DNA of 64,000 nucleotides from Bergeyella sp. (GTDB taxonomy: Bacteria > Bacteroidota > Bacteroidia > Flavobacteriales > Weeksellaceae), in contig SZYB01000002.1 of the NCBI GenBank assembly GCA_030263285.1, positions 124,001 to 188,000 of the forward strand, given 5' to 3'. The notes under the pieces were generated by a model, which ran no database searches, was not told the DNA's origin, and saw only the letters and a list, made by a program, of their open reading frames with translations. Shown piece by piece: positions 1-8,824 of this stretch. Positions within the stretch are counted from its first letter, which is position 1. Each line of letters begins with the position of its first letter. The translations under genes were made by a program, and so were the position numbers.

Positions 1-443
1 AGTTGCCTCGTTTTGAGGGTCCTAATCAGGAGGAAAAGATCATAAAGTCCGAAGATTTTAGAGGACGTCGGCTTGTGATATTTTTCTATCCAAAGGCCGG
101 TACGCCCGGATGTACCGCAGAGGCTTGCAACTTAAACGAAAATTTTGATGCCTTAAAAAAGGCCGGTTACCAGATTCTGGGTATCAGTGTAGATCCCGTA
201 AAAAACCAAAAAAAATTCCATGAGAAATATAGTTTCAAATTTGATCTGATTTCGGACGAAAATAAGGATATTGTGGAGAAATTTGGGGTGTGGCAAATGA
301 AAAAATTCATGGGAAAAGAATATATGGGGATTGTACGCACTACTTTTTTGTTTGACGAAAATGCTCTTTGCACCCGGGTAATAGAAAAAGTAAACACCAA
401 AGCGCATGCCCAACAAATAATTGACGTTTCTGTCTGCAAATAA
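1..443 (+). CDS. bcp: Thioredoxin-dependent thiol peroxidase (peroxiredoxin, BCP/PrxQ type), 5' partial
   Basis: The gene is cut by the left edge of the window; the first complete codon is at position 3 and the stop is TAA at 441-443. The visible 146 residues are nearly the whole enzyme, lacking probably fewer than ten N-terminal residues. The family reduces hydrogen peroxide and organic hydroperoxides using thioredoxin. The signature TPGCTAEAC carries the peroxidatic Cys and, five residues later, the resolving Cys typical of PrxQ/BCP. The later GVW..KKFMGKEY..I.RTTF block is also typical of the family. The TTG at position 3 is an internal leucine codon, not the start. No operon partner is visible. 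Confidence 0.93.
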   Translation, partial: LPRFEGPNQEEKIIKSEDFRGRRLVIFFYPKAGTPGCTAEACNLNENFDALKKAGYQILGISVDPVKNQKKFHEKYSFKFDLISDENKDIVEKFGVWQMKKFMGKEYMGIVRTTFLFDENALCTRVIEKVNTKAHAQQIIDVSVCK

Positions 444-565
444 AACGAGAGAGATTTTTTTTTCATGAAAGAAAGTCAGGGTGTCCTTTGCCAAAACGAG
501 GAATAATTGCCCGCCACGTGGAAAACAAATACCTGCTATCTTTCGTGGTATGCGAGATTGAGAGT

Positions 566-1930
566 TTAACTCAGCGGGGCTATCTCACTGTAGGGAACTG
601 GTAGGATATATGCATTATCATCCGCTCCAAGCCGTGTTCTTTCCCCTTCTAAAACATCTGCTTTTTCCCTTTGAACAGGAAGTTTCAATCTCTTAAGATC
701 AAAGTATCGGTGTCCTTCATAACAAAGCTCCATAAACCTTTCCCTTAAAATTGTATGGATATCCACAGTACCCAATGGCTCAACTCCGCTGATTCTGTTT
801 CTTCTTAATTGGTTGATATCCCCGAGACTTTGGGCAATATTTCCCAGATTTAGGTTTGCCTCGGCACGAATAAGATACATTTCTGATACCCTAAAATATT
901 TTACGTCATTTATGTTTTTTCCAAGAGCATTGCCCGGATATTTGTTTATATTATACTCCCCCCCATCTATGACAAAAAAACTACTTGAACGAACATCTCC
1001 CGTGCCATACTGATGCACCAGTTTGCTTGAGGCATGAAAACGCTTTATACCACCCGACAAATCATTCCACAAAAAATTAGGTCTTATCTTATCCTGATTG
1101 TTTCTCTTTACCCTAAAAATAACTTCTGAAGAATAATGATCTCCCCAAATTTCTGAAAAATGATCGGCATCAGACAAAGGCACGGCGTTAATTACTTCTG
1201 TTGACTCCCAGACTGCCTTGGAATAATCTTTTTGATATAAAGCAACTCTCGCCGCCAAGGAATGTACGGCATTTTTACTCAATCTGAAATCCACCGCATT
1301 TTCGATGTTCAATGATTTATCCAAATCCTGCCACAACATTTTGTAAAAATTGGCTAAAGTTATCTTATTTGGCATCTTATCGACATGAGTGTCTACTGTG
1401 TAAGGAATGGTCAATCCGGTGTCTTGATCATCTGCATCCGAGTTTCCAAAATTTCTGTGAAGTTCAAAGTGGACCAACGCCCTAAGGGCATAAAGTTCGG
1501 ATACCAAGGAATTCAATTTTGATTTCTGTTGATTACTCGCTACCGGTACCTTGTCCACATTTTCCAAAAGACTGTTTATACTGAAAATCGTATAATAATA
1601 TTTTTTCCAAGTTTGCAAAAGTATATCATCTGCAGAGGTATATTCCCACTTATTTATTAAATCACCATAGGCATCTATCCCCCTATTCTGCGAACTAAGC
1701 TTACACTCATCAGCCATTATGGAACCTATGAGAATGCTGTTTTCAGGAGTAAAACTTCCGTAAATGCCTAACACCCCCTTTTCGAAATTATCCAAGGATG
1801 AATATACAAAACGTGAATCTATATCATCTACAGGAGAAACATCCAATAACTTATCACAACCTGTTACACTCACCAAAAAGCCCATAAAGAGCAGCATTTT
1901 AATTATAATATTTTTTTTCATTTTTTTCAT
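566..1930 (-). CDS. susD: SusD/RagB-family nutrient-binding outer membrane lipoprotein
   Basis: 454 residues with a lipoprotein signal peptide ending in SVTGC, so the mature protein should be lipidated on Cys25 and surface-exposed. SusD proteins bind glycans or peptides and form a lid over their SusC channel. Family traits are the N-terminal FDNFEKGV-like helix, the ALRALVHFEL TPR-like helix and the C-terminal ERFMELCYEGHRYFDLKRL block. It lies 2 bp downstream of susC on the same strand, so the two are co-transcribed. It is short for the family: it ends at YSEIAPLS, about ten residues before the usual Asn-Pro/Gln-Asn-containing tail. No glycoside hydrolase or peptidase is nearby, so the substrate cannot be inferred. 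Confidence 0.93.
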   Translation of the reverse strand: MKKMKKNIIIKMLLFMGFLVSVTGCDKLLDVSPVDDIDSRFVYSSLDNFEKGVLGIYGSFTPENSILIGSIMADECKLSSQNRGIDAYGDLINKWEYTSADDILLQTWKKYYYTIFSINSLLENVDKVPVASNQQKSKLNSLVSELYALRALVHFELHRNFGNSDADDQDTGLTIPYTVDTHVDKMPNKITLANFYKMLWQDLDKSLNIENAVDFRLSKNAVHSLAARVALYQKDYSKAVWESTEVINAVPLSDADHFSEIWGDHYSSEVIFRVKRNNQDKIRPNFLWNDLSGGIKRFHASSKLVHQYGTGDVRSSSFFVIDGGEYNINKYPGNALGKNINDVKYFRVSEMYLIRAEANLNLGNIAQSLGDINQLRRNRISGVEPLGTVDIHTILRERFMELCYEGHRYFDLKRLKLPVQREKADVLEGERTRLGADDNAYILPVPYSEIAPLS

Positions 1931-1932
1931 TT

Positions 1933-4900
1933 TTAAAATAGAATACTAAACCCAAAACTTATCGTACGCGGCAAGGGATATTCATATTCATAATTGTTAT
2001 TGTCATCTTCGGGATCCAGCCCGTTAAACTTTGTCCAAGTAAATAAATTTTGTGCCTGTGCAAAAATATTAATCTCCTTAACCACACTGGTTATAGCTCC
2101 TAAGTTTCTGAGTTTATAGTTAAGACTAATGTTTCTCAACTTCATGTAATCCGCTTTCTGAATTTGTCTGTCTGTAAGATACTGAGGATACTGATTTCCG
2201 GGATTAACGGAAGTGTCCCCCGGCTTTCTCCATGTGTCAAGCATATTAACAGATTGGTTATATCCCCTGTATTTTGGACTACCTGCATTTCTGTAAAACT
2301 CTGCAGTATTCAGCCTGTACATCCCATTGATAAAAGTAAAAAGAATATTAAGACTAAAATTTTTATAGGTAAATGTGGTGTTTAACCCCCCTTTTAGGGG
2401 TGGATCGTATGAACCTTTCACGGGAACGGCATTATTCTGATCAAATTCACCGGTTACATTTCCATTTTTATCATAGTATAATGGAGCCCCCGTTTCTTGA
2501 TCTACTCCCGCCCAACGCACCATATAAAATTGTCCAATAGGAAAACCTACTTTATGTATGGAATTCTCGTCCGTAATAATTTCATTCTGTCCCCCAAGAT
2601 CTAGTATCTTATTTTTATTGTAGGCTAAATTAAGCCCCATTCCCCATGTGAAATTCTCATTTTTAATCACACTTCCAGAAAGATAAAGCTCCAGACCTCT
2701 GTTTCTTATCTTCCCAAGATTATCTACCATGGTAGAAAAACCTGACGTCATAGATAGTTTTCTATCTAAAAAAAGCCGACGGGTTACTCTGTTGTAAATT
2801 CCTAATTCTCCAACGATTCTATTATTAAACAACCCAAACTCTAACCCCAAGTCAGAAATTTCATTTAGTTCCCAATCATAATTTCTATTCCCCGGCGCAC
2901 TAGGTGTAAGAGTTGATAAACCATTATACTGTCCTGCCATGTAAAGTTGTCTGTGAGCAAAATCACCCGAAAACCCTAACTCATTACCTGTAGTACCATG
3001 ACTTATTCTTAATCTGAGAAGATTCAATTTTTCCATGTCCTTAAAAAAATTTTCTCTCTTCACATTCCATAAACCACCCAAAGAATAGAAATACCTATAA
3101 TGATTATGCGCAGGCACTTTTGAAGAGCCATCCCGCCTGATACTTCCTGAAAAAGTAAATCTGTTATCGTAAGTATACCTCGTCAAACCTAACTGGGACA
3201 ACAATACGTTTTCAGTATTTTTCCCCCTGATTTGAGGAATTAAATTGGGTCCTATGGTAATTCCTGAAGGAGAGGTTATTCCGGGGACAAGCCCGTAACC
3301 AGTAAATTCATCTTGGGTTAATCGGTATTTATTAAACTCCCCCAACAATAAACCCTCTACCTCATGAAGATTCCATTTTTTCTTGTAGTTGACTCCTATG
3401 TTTGCGATATAAGAGCCCAGTTGGGCATTTCTGGTTTGAATTGAGCCCATATTTCCCGTCTCGACAAGAGATCCGAAATATGTACCGGGTTTCACCATGC
3501 GGGTATATTTGCTCTGATTATAAGTGGTGCCTAACCTGCCTGTTATTTTGAGTTTCTTAGTAATATCAAATGCAAGATTGGCAGAAACAATACCCTGAAA
3601 TTGTTTATTTATTCTACTCACATCATTGTACATAGAGAGGGCATTGGATCCGTATCTGTTGGGTCCGGTGACAAGCTCTCCATTTTCTCCGTATGGTCTT
3701 TCATAAGGAAGTGCAAAATACAGGGAGGCCACAGGATTAGTCTGATTAATGTTAAAATTAGACTCGGATAAATTGGCATTTCCCATCAGTAAATTCAGAT
3801 TAAGTCCGATAGAAAATTTACCCGATTTATGATTCATATTACTATTTAGGATATATCTCTCAAGCCCAGAATTTGGAATTACTCCTTCTTGGGCAAGATA
3901 GGACAGAGAAGTGTGGTAATTATTCTTTTTATTCCCCCCGCCCATACTTAGATAATGAGAGTTTGTCACCGCAGTTCTGAAGAGAAGTTTTCTCCAATCT
4001 GTATTGACGGATCGAAGTCTATCCAGTATTTTATCGCCTCGAAGATAATCATCCTCTGTCTTCTCTACCTGTTGTCCGTTAACTGTTTTGTACGGATTGT
4101 TTCTGGAATATTGCCATCCAGGAAACTGAGGATCTCTCAAATTTTCCTCAAATTGCAATCTCTGAGCACTATTCATCATATCCCACTTATTAAAATTGAC
4201 CTTAGATACCCCCAATTGTGTTTGGTAAAAGAAAGTCGATTTTCTCTCCGAATTGTTTTTTCCTTTTTTTGACACGATCTGTATTACCCCATTGGCTCCC
4301 CGAGAACCATACTGAGCAGTGGAGGTAGCATCCTTTAAAACTACGATCTCCTCAAAATCAAGAGGGTTAAGGGCAGAAAAAAGTTCCGGAGAAATAGGAA
4401 CCCCGTCTAAAATATACAGAGGATTTGTCTGATTATCCCGTATAGAACCTATCCCCCGTATAGTGACTCTACCCAGTGATCCTGGCTGCCCAGAAGGTGA
4501 AGCAACATATAACCCCGGAACCTGGCCTTGCAACGCCTGATCTATAGATGCAACGGGCATTTTTGCTATAATGTTTGTTTTAACAGAGGTAACGGCTCCG
4601 GTTACTTTAGCCTTAGATTGTTTCGTGTATCCCGTTAGTACAACCTCCTCCAAACTTACAGCACTTAAAACAGGAGAAAGAAAGATATATTTTAAAGACC
4701 TACCCTCATCTACGTTTATTTTTTTATCTAAATACCCTTCCAACGAAACTATAAAATCGTGTGATTTGCCATCCGAGTCCAAAACGGCCTTGCCTTCACT
4801 ATTGGTGAAAACCTCTTTTTCGGTAATTAAATCTTTAATTTTCGCGTTAAATAAAGGTTCTTGTGTCTTTTCATTCTGAACTATAATTTCGATAGGTACA

Positions 4901-5136
4901 GCCACTATGGATTCATCGGATTTTTTACCTCCTGACATTCCATCTTCAAAAATTGCTTTCCCTAACACGGATTTATCCAGTTTATTCTCATCTGTTACAG
5001 AATCAATACTCGTGTTTTTTCTTTGTTCTATAACTTCACCAGTGTTTTTTTCTTGTGCGACAACAAAACCATTAAAAACCATAAGAAAAAAAAGCCCAAT
5101 TGATAAAATTTTTCTTTTTTTTATCATCATTACCAT
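1933..5136 (-). CDS. susC: SusC/RagA-family TonB-linked outer membrane transporter
   Basis: 1067 residues. A signal peptide (to about VVAQ) is followed by an unusual charged stretch of roughly 60 residues, a carboxypeptidase-D-like regulatory domain, a SusC region (EEVVLTGY), the plug (GQVPGLYV, RIRG-like VTIRGIGSI, PLYILDGVP, VLKDATSTAQYGSRGANGVI) and a 22-strand-type barrel ending in Phe (FGFSILF). It imports ligand captured by SusD using TonB energy. Translation could start at ATG 5136, 5130 or 5127; the two internal ATGs give MMIKKRKILS or MIKKRKILS, a normal signal peptide, and fit a TAGTTTTG box at 5144-5151 that would leave almost no leader before 5136. The pair susC-susD forms a two-gene operon. 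Confidence 0.95.
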   Translation of the reverse strand: MVMMIKKRKILSIGLFFLMVFNGFVVAQEKNTGEVIEQRKNTSIDSVTDENKLDKSVLGKAIFEDGMSGGKKSDESIVAVPIEIIVQNEKTQEPLFNAKIKDLITEKEVFTNSEGKAVLDSDGKSHDFIVSLEGYLDKKINVDEGRSLKYIFLSPVLSAVSLEEVVLTGYTKQSKAKVTGAVTSVKTNIIAKMPVASIDQALQGQVPGLYVASPSGQPGSLGRVTIRGIGSIRDNQTNPLYILDGVPISPELFSALNPLDFEEIVVLKDATSTAQYGSRGANGVIQIVSKKGKNNSERKSTFFYQTQLGVSKVNFNKWDMMNSAQRLQFEENLRDPQFPGWQYSRNNPYKTVNGQQVEKTEDDYLRGDKILDRLRSVNTDWRKLLFRTAVTNSHYLSMGGGNKKNNYHTSLSYLAQEGVIPNSGLERYILNSNMNHKSGKFSIGLNLNLLMGNANLSESNFNINQTNPVASLYFALPYERPYGENGELVTGPNRYGSNALSMYNDVSRINKQFQGIVSANLAFDITKKLKITGRLGTTYNQSKYTRMVKPGTYFGSLVETGNMGSIQTRNAQLGSYIANIGVNYKKKWNLHEVEGLLLGEFNKYRLTQDEFTGYGLVPGITSPSGITIGPNLIPQIRGKNTENVLLSQLGLTRYTYDNRFTFSGSIRRDGSSKVPAHNHYRYFYSLGGLWNVKRENFFKDMEKLNLLRLRISHGTTGNELGFSGDFAHRQLYMAGQYNGLSTLTPSAPGNRNYDWELNEISDLGLEFGLFNNRIVGELGIYNRVTRRLFLDRKLSMTSGFSTMVDNLGKIRNRGLELYLSGSVIKNENFTWGMGLNLAYNKNKILDLGGQNEIITDENSIHKVGFPIGQFYMVRWAGVDQETGAPLYYDKNGNVTGEFDQNNAVPVKGSYDPPLKGGLNTTFTYKNFSLNILFTFINGMYRLNTAEFYRNAGSPKYRGYNQSVNMLDTWRKPGDTSVNPGNQYPQYLTDRQIQKADYMKLRNISLNYKLRNLGAITSVVKEINIFAQAQNLFTWTKFNGLDPEDDNNNYEYEYPLPRTISFGFSILF

Positions 5137-5143
5137 TTTTGCG

Positions 5144-5151
5144 CAAAACTA
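5144..5151 (-). promoter_or_regulatory. Possible -7 box upstream of susC
   Basis: On the minus strand this reads TAGTTTTG, a full match to the Bacteroidetes -7 consensus TAnnTTTG. The predicted start of transcription (about 7 nt further) falls at the first ATG, which argues for translation from ATG 5130 or 5127. No clear TTG element is seen at the -33 distance, so the call is weak. Confidence 0.35.
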
Positions 5152-5627
5152 ACCATAATCCTATTAAATTATGTCCGGATAAGATTAGAAAACGATTAAA
5201 ATTTAAAGAAAACTCTGACACTGGCATCAGCTTTTACTATCGAACAGTATGTCCATGCAGTTATTCAACCAAACAAATAATTTAATATTCATACCATCAT
5301 GTATTTAAATTATGCTTACCTCTCAAGCCATTTATATTTTGATTGAAAAAATATTCTTTATCGATGATCGAATAATGGTCAGCACCATATTTAATAAGTA
5401 TTATAGTTTCAAATCTTTTAAAAATGTTGAGCAAACCGACCAGACATGCCTCGTGGCCTAATTCCCGAGTTGAACGTTACTTGTAATCGATACCATATGT
5501 TGATTTTTTAGCCGTTTGGATAACTTTTTATGTAATATGCAAGGAATTAATGTTCATTACTTACTATAAAAACATTAAGTCCAGGTGTATTCTTCTGAAG
5601 AGTAAAAAAATTTTACCTTTGAGAAAA
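5152..5627. other. Long AT-rich gap between susC and hflX
   Basis: About 475 bp without a credible gene. It is AT-rich and stop-rich in all frames. I see no tRNA, no strong inverted repeat and no recognisable pseudogene remains. It presumably holds upstream control elements of susC, which is divergent from hflX. Confidence 0.4.
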
Positions 5628-5660
5628 TTGACATACGGAATAATATAACCGATATTTTTG
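5628..5660 (+). promoter_or_regulatory. Bacteroidetes-type promoter of hflX
   Basis: TTG at 5628-5630, 22 nt spacer, then TATTTTTG at 5653-5660. This matches the -33/-7 consensus of the flavobacterial primary sigma factor within the tolerated spacing. Transcription would begin near 5667, leaving a leader of about 55 nt before the hflX ATG. Confidence 0.55.
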
Positions 5661-5721
5661 CCTATTGTGGGATTTATTATTACCCCTATGAGCTTTACCC
5701 GTAAAATTATCGACACAAATA

Positions 5722-6942
5722 ATGCTAGAGCAAAAAGGGCGCATATACGAGAAAACGGTACTGGTGGGGCTTATTACCTACGAACAAAATGAGGAAAAAC
5801 TCACCGAATATATGGATGAGCTGGAGTTCTTGGCACATACAGCAGGGGCGAGCGCGGAGAGAAGATTCGTTCAGAAACTTTCCAAGCCCGATCCCAAAAC
5901 CTTTGTAGGAAAAGGAAAAACGGAAGAAATAAGAGAATTTATAAAAAACAATAGAATAGACACCGTTATTTTTGATGACGAACTTTCTCCCTCACAGCTC
6001 AAAAATTTAGAAAGAGAGTTAGAAGCAAAAATAGTAGACCGCACCCGCCTCATACTGGATATCTTTGCACAACGGGCACAAACCTCTTATGCGCGCGCGC
6101 AGGTAGAACTGGCGCAGTATGAATATCTCTTGCCCAGACTTACGCGTATGTGGACCCATCTGGAAAGACAACGAGGGGGAATAGGCATGCGAGGACCAGG
6201 GGAAACCGAAATAGAAACCGACCGGAGAATCGTACGGGATCGCATCTCTTTACTTAAAGGGAAATTAAAAACTATAGACAGACAAATGACCACCCAACGG
6301 AACAACCGTGGAAAAATGGTGCGGGTAGCCCTAATAGGCTATACCAATGTGGGAAAATCTACTCTCATGAATGCGCTGTCAAAATCGGAAGTTTTTGTAG
6401 AAAACAAGCTCTTCGCTACACTGGACACCACCGTAAGAAAAGTAGTGATAGGGAATCTCCCCTTTTTACTCACCGATACAGTAGGGTTCATAAGAAAACT
6501 TCCTACGCAGTTGGTAGAGAGCTTTAAGTCTACCCTAGACGAGGTTCGGGAAGCAGACCTTCTGATTCATGTGGCAGACATATCTCACGAAAGTTTTGAG
6601 GATCACATTGCATCAGTCAACCAAATACTGCAGGAGATAGGGGCCAATAAAAAGCCCACTCTCATGGTCTTCAACAAAATTGATGATTTCTCTTACGAAA
6701 AAAAAAACGAGGATGACCTTACTCCCATGAGCAGAAAGAACATCTCTCTGGCCGGATGGAAAAAAACATGGATGTCTAAATCTCAAAATCATACGGTATT
6801 TATCTCTGCACTTAAAAAAGAAAATTTTTCTGAGTGTAAGAAACTACTCTACGAACAGGTACACAAAATTCATATTTCCAGATTTCCGTATAATGACTTT
6901 CTCTTCGAGTATTACGAAGAGGAGAAGGGGACAAACCTTTAA
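5722..6942 (+). CDS. hflX: GTPase HflX
   Basis: 406 residues, normal length. HflX is a ribosome-associated GTPase that splits stalled 70S ribosomes after stress. The N-terminal HflX domain includes the glycine-rich GERGGIGMRGPGE-like segment (here RGGIGMRGPGE around residue 150). The G domain shows the P-loop GYTNVGKST at about 209, the G3 motif DTVGFI at about 252, NKID (G4) at about 318 and a G5-like SALK. The ATG at 5722 fits the family N-terminus (YEKTVLVGL follows). It is monocistronic and converges on ribH. Confidence 0.96.
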   Translation: MLEQKGRIYEKTVLVGLITYEQNEEKLTEYMDELEFLAHTAGASAERRFVQKLSKPDPKTFVGKGKTEEIREFIKNNRIDTVIFDDELSPSQLKNLERELEAKIVDRTRLILDIFAQRAQTSYARAQVELAQYEYLLPRLTRMWTHLERQRGGIGMRGPGETEIETDRRIVRDRISLLKGKLKTIDRQMTTQRNNRGKMVRVALIGYTNVGKSTLMNALSKSEVFVENKLFATLDTTVRKVVIGNLPFLLTDTVGFIRKLPTQLVESFKSTLDEVREADLLIHVADISHESFEDHIASVNQILQEIGANKKPTLMVFNKIDDFSYEKKNEDDLTPMSRKNISLAGWKKTWMSKSQNHTVFISALKKENFSECKKLLYEQVHKIHISRFPYNDFLFEYYEEEKGTNL

Positions 6943-7019
6943 AAAATTCTTAATTTTGTTCGGAGGTAGGGCAAATCGTAATAACCGACCCTAAAATCAA
7001 AAAACGGATCTTCCGCTGC

Positions 7020-7517
7020 CTACAAAAACAGGGGGACAGTTTTTTTCTTAAAAACAATCATCTCCAGTGCTGTAACTGCGGCCTCCACCCCTTTGTTACC
7101 ATGCTTCCCTCCGCTTCTAGAAAGAGACTGCTCTTCATGATCATCTGTCAATACACAAAAAACAGTAGGGGTATCGGTAAGAGTGTTACAGTCTTTTATT
7201 CCTTGAGAGACCGCCTGACACACATAATCGAAGTGAGAAGTCTCTCCTCGTATTATGCAACCTATGGCAATTACCGCATCAAACTTTTGGGTTTTACACA
7301 ACTGCATCGCCGCATAACTCAATTCAAAAGCACCCGGCACCTTGTAAACGAGGACATTCTCATTCTTAACCCCTTCTTTCCCTAAAGTCTCTTTACAACC
7401 CCGCAAGAGATTTTCGGTAATCCTGGAATTCCACCGAGAGACCACAATTCCTACAGAAAAATCATCGGTGTTTTCTATACCAAGCGTGCCGTATTCGGAC
7501 AGATTTACCGTAGCCAT
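7020..7517 (-). CDS. ribH: 6,7-dimethyl-8-ribityllumazine synthase
   Basis: 165 residues. It condenses 5-amino-6-ribitylaminouracil with 3,4-dihydroxybutanone phosphate, the penultimate step of riboflavin synthesis, normally as an icosahedral shell. Visible motifs are the substrate-binding W.SR.TE region, VPGAFEL, the GCIIRGETSHFDYV block and the catalytic-loop region SGGKHGNKG near residue 135. The usual GVLT motif is FCVLTDD here, a conservative variation. It lies 15 bp after the TPR membrane protein gene, as in other flavobacteria. No FMN riboswitch is visible. The partner ribE is in this window but 51 kb away. Confidence 0.96.
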   Translation of the reverse strand: MATVNLSEYGTLGIENTDDFSVGIVVSRWNSRITENLLRGCKETLGKEGVKNENVLVYKVPGAFELSYAAMQLCKTQKFDAVIAIGCIIRGETSHFDYVCQAVSQGIKDCNTLTDTPTVFCVLTDDHEEQSLSRSGGKHGNKGVEAAVTALEMIVFKKKTVPLFL

Positions 7518-7532
7518 ATATGCAAAAAAATA

Positions 7533-8228
7533 CTAATAATAACGAGTCATCTCTATATAAGAATCCGAACTTCCTTCATCATATTCATCATATTCTCTTG
7601 CAATCTTGGCAAAATACTCTTTAGCCTCTTTTCTCTTCCCCAAAGCAAGAGAAAGAACCCCTGCCTTTTTCACAAAATAATAAGAAGTATAGGGATCCTC
7701 CGAAATAGAAGAGGCCTTATCAAGTAAAGAGAGAGCTTCTTCATTTTTATTGAGATTGGACTGACAATCTGCCATAGCACCATACTTCAACGCAAGCAGT
7801 ATTTTGTTCTTGGAAGAAAAATGATCCAGAAGATCATAAGCCTCCTGATATTTTCCCTCTCTAAACTTGATAAGACCTGCGTTATAAGCAGAAAGTTTAC
7901 CTATCGGGGTGTCGGAAAATTCTTTGTAGGTTCCCAAAAAACCAAGATTAGGTGCCTTACCTCCCAGAGCTTCCTTGTATTTTCCTTCAATGAGATCTTT
8001 TTCTGCAACGAAAAAACTCTGGGTAGCTTCCTCGTTTTTTGGCATTGCTATAAACTGATCATAAGCAAAATACCCTAACACCCCAAAAACTAACACCCCA
8101 AAAACAACGGTGAGCACCCGGGCATTTTTTTCTATAAACTTCTCCGTTTTTAGCGCTTCTTTATCTAAATCCTTAAAAAACTCCACCGTTCCTTTTCCCT
8201 CTTCCCGCTTACTCTTATCTGCACCCAT
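7533..8228 (-). CDS. Membrane-anchored tetratricopeptide-repeat protein (YfgM-like)
   Basis: 231 residues from ATG 8228 (MGADKSK). An upstream in-frame ATG at 8246 is rejected because it lies inside a TATATTTG promoter box. A charged N-terminal cytoplasmic tail (VEFFKDLDKEAL) precedes one membrane segment at about residues 38-58 (VLTVVFGVLVFGVLGYF), then TPR-like helices extend to the C-terminus (KLSAYNAGLIKFREGKYQEAYDLL and LGKRKEAKEYFAKIA). The layout resembles YfgM, an ancillary SecYEG/periplasmic chaperone factor, but that function is inferred from architecture only. It is followed by ribH. Confidence 0.85.
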   Translation of the reverse strand: MGADKSKREEGKGTVEFFKDLDKEALKTEKFIEKNARVLTVVFGVLVFGVLGYFAYDQFIAMPKNEEATQSFFVAEKDLIEGKYKEALGGKAPNLGFLGTYKEFSDTPIGKLSAYNAGLIKFREGKYQEAYDLLDHFSSKNKILLALKYGAMADCQSNLNKNEEALSLLDKASSISEDPYTSYYFVKKAGVLSLALGKRKEAKEYFAKIAREYDEYDEGSSDSYIEMTRYY

Positions 8229-8243
8229 AACTAAAAATATCCG

Positions 8244-8251
8244 CAAATATA
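8244..8251 (-). promoter_or_regulatory. -7 box for the TPR-protein/ribH operon
   Basis: Minus strand TATATTTG, a perfect -7 consensus. The implied transcription start near 8237 lies 9 nt upstream of ATG 8228, which decides the start codon of the TPR protein. No clean TTG is found at -33. Confidence 0.5.
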
Positions 8252-8275
8252 ATGGTTTTGAAATTAGGACTAAAA

Positions 8276-8812
8276 CTAATATTTCAGTATTTTAAAAACT
8301 TCTGCCCCAAAGGGCTGCAATTTCTTCTCACCTTGCAAAAATTCTAACTCAATTAAGAAACTGAATTGGGTCACTCTAGATCCCTGTTTCTCCACCAAAC
8401 GAGCGGCAGCCTCTGTAGTACCTCCCGTGGCCAAAAGATCATCGTGGATAAGTACTCGTAAATCTTTTTTTAGTTGATCTTTTTTCATTTCTATCTCAGA
8501 AAAGCCATATTCCAGCTCATACTGTTCGCTCAGTATAGGAGGAGGTAGCTTTCCTTTTTTACGGATCAGGATAAAAGGAACACCCAAAGCCTGCGCAATA
8601 GAAATGCCAAAAAGGTACCCCCTGCTTTCTATTCCACAAACTACATCCACATGTCCCCGACTGAATCTCACAAATGCATCTACAATCTCCTTGTAAAGTT
8701 TAGGATAAAGAAATATTGGAGAAATATCCCGGAAGAGTACCCCTTTTTTGGGAAAATCGGGTACGGATACTATGGTTTCATTCAACCGGGAATATAAATC
8801 CTCTGATACCAT
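8276..8812 (-). CDS. apt: Adenine phosphoribosyltransferase
   Basis: 178 residues. It salvages adenine to AMP using PRPP. The PRPP-binding signature VLIHDDLLATGGT sits at about residue 118, and the family motifs VVCGIESRGYLFG and LIRKKGKLPPP are intact. The N-terminus VSVPDFPKKGVLFRDISPIF is the family hood region. It lies 12 bp downstream of the lipoprotein gene, so the two are probably co-transcribed. Its substrate PRPP is made by Prs, encoded at 26.5 kb. Confidence 0.97.
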   Translation of the reverse strand: MVSEDLYSRLNETIVSVPDFPKKGVLFRDISPIFLYPKLYKEIVDAFVRFSRGHVDVVCGIESRGYLFGISIAQALGVPFILIRKKGKLPPPILSEQYELEYGFSEIEMKKDQLKKDLRVLIHDDLLATGGTTEAAARLVEKQGSRVTQFSFLIELEFLQGEKKLQPFGAEVFKILKY

Positions 8813-8824
8813 GATTGGACTTTC

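Noticed and set aside
7020..7600. FMN riboswitch for the riboflavin genes
   Set aside because: No conserved RFN-element sequence was recognisable upstream of the ribH operon or of ribE.
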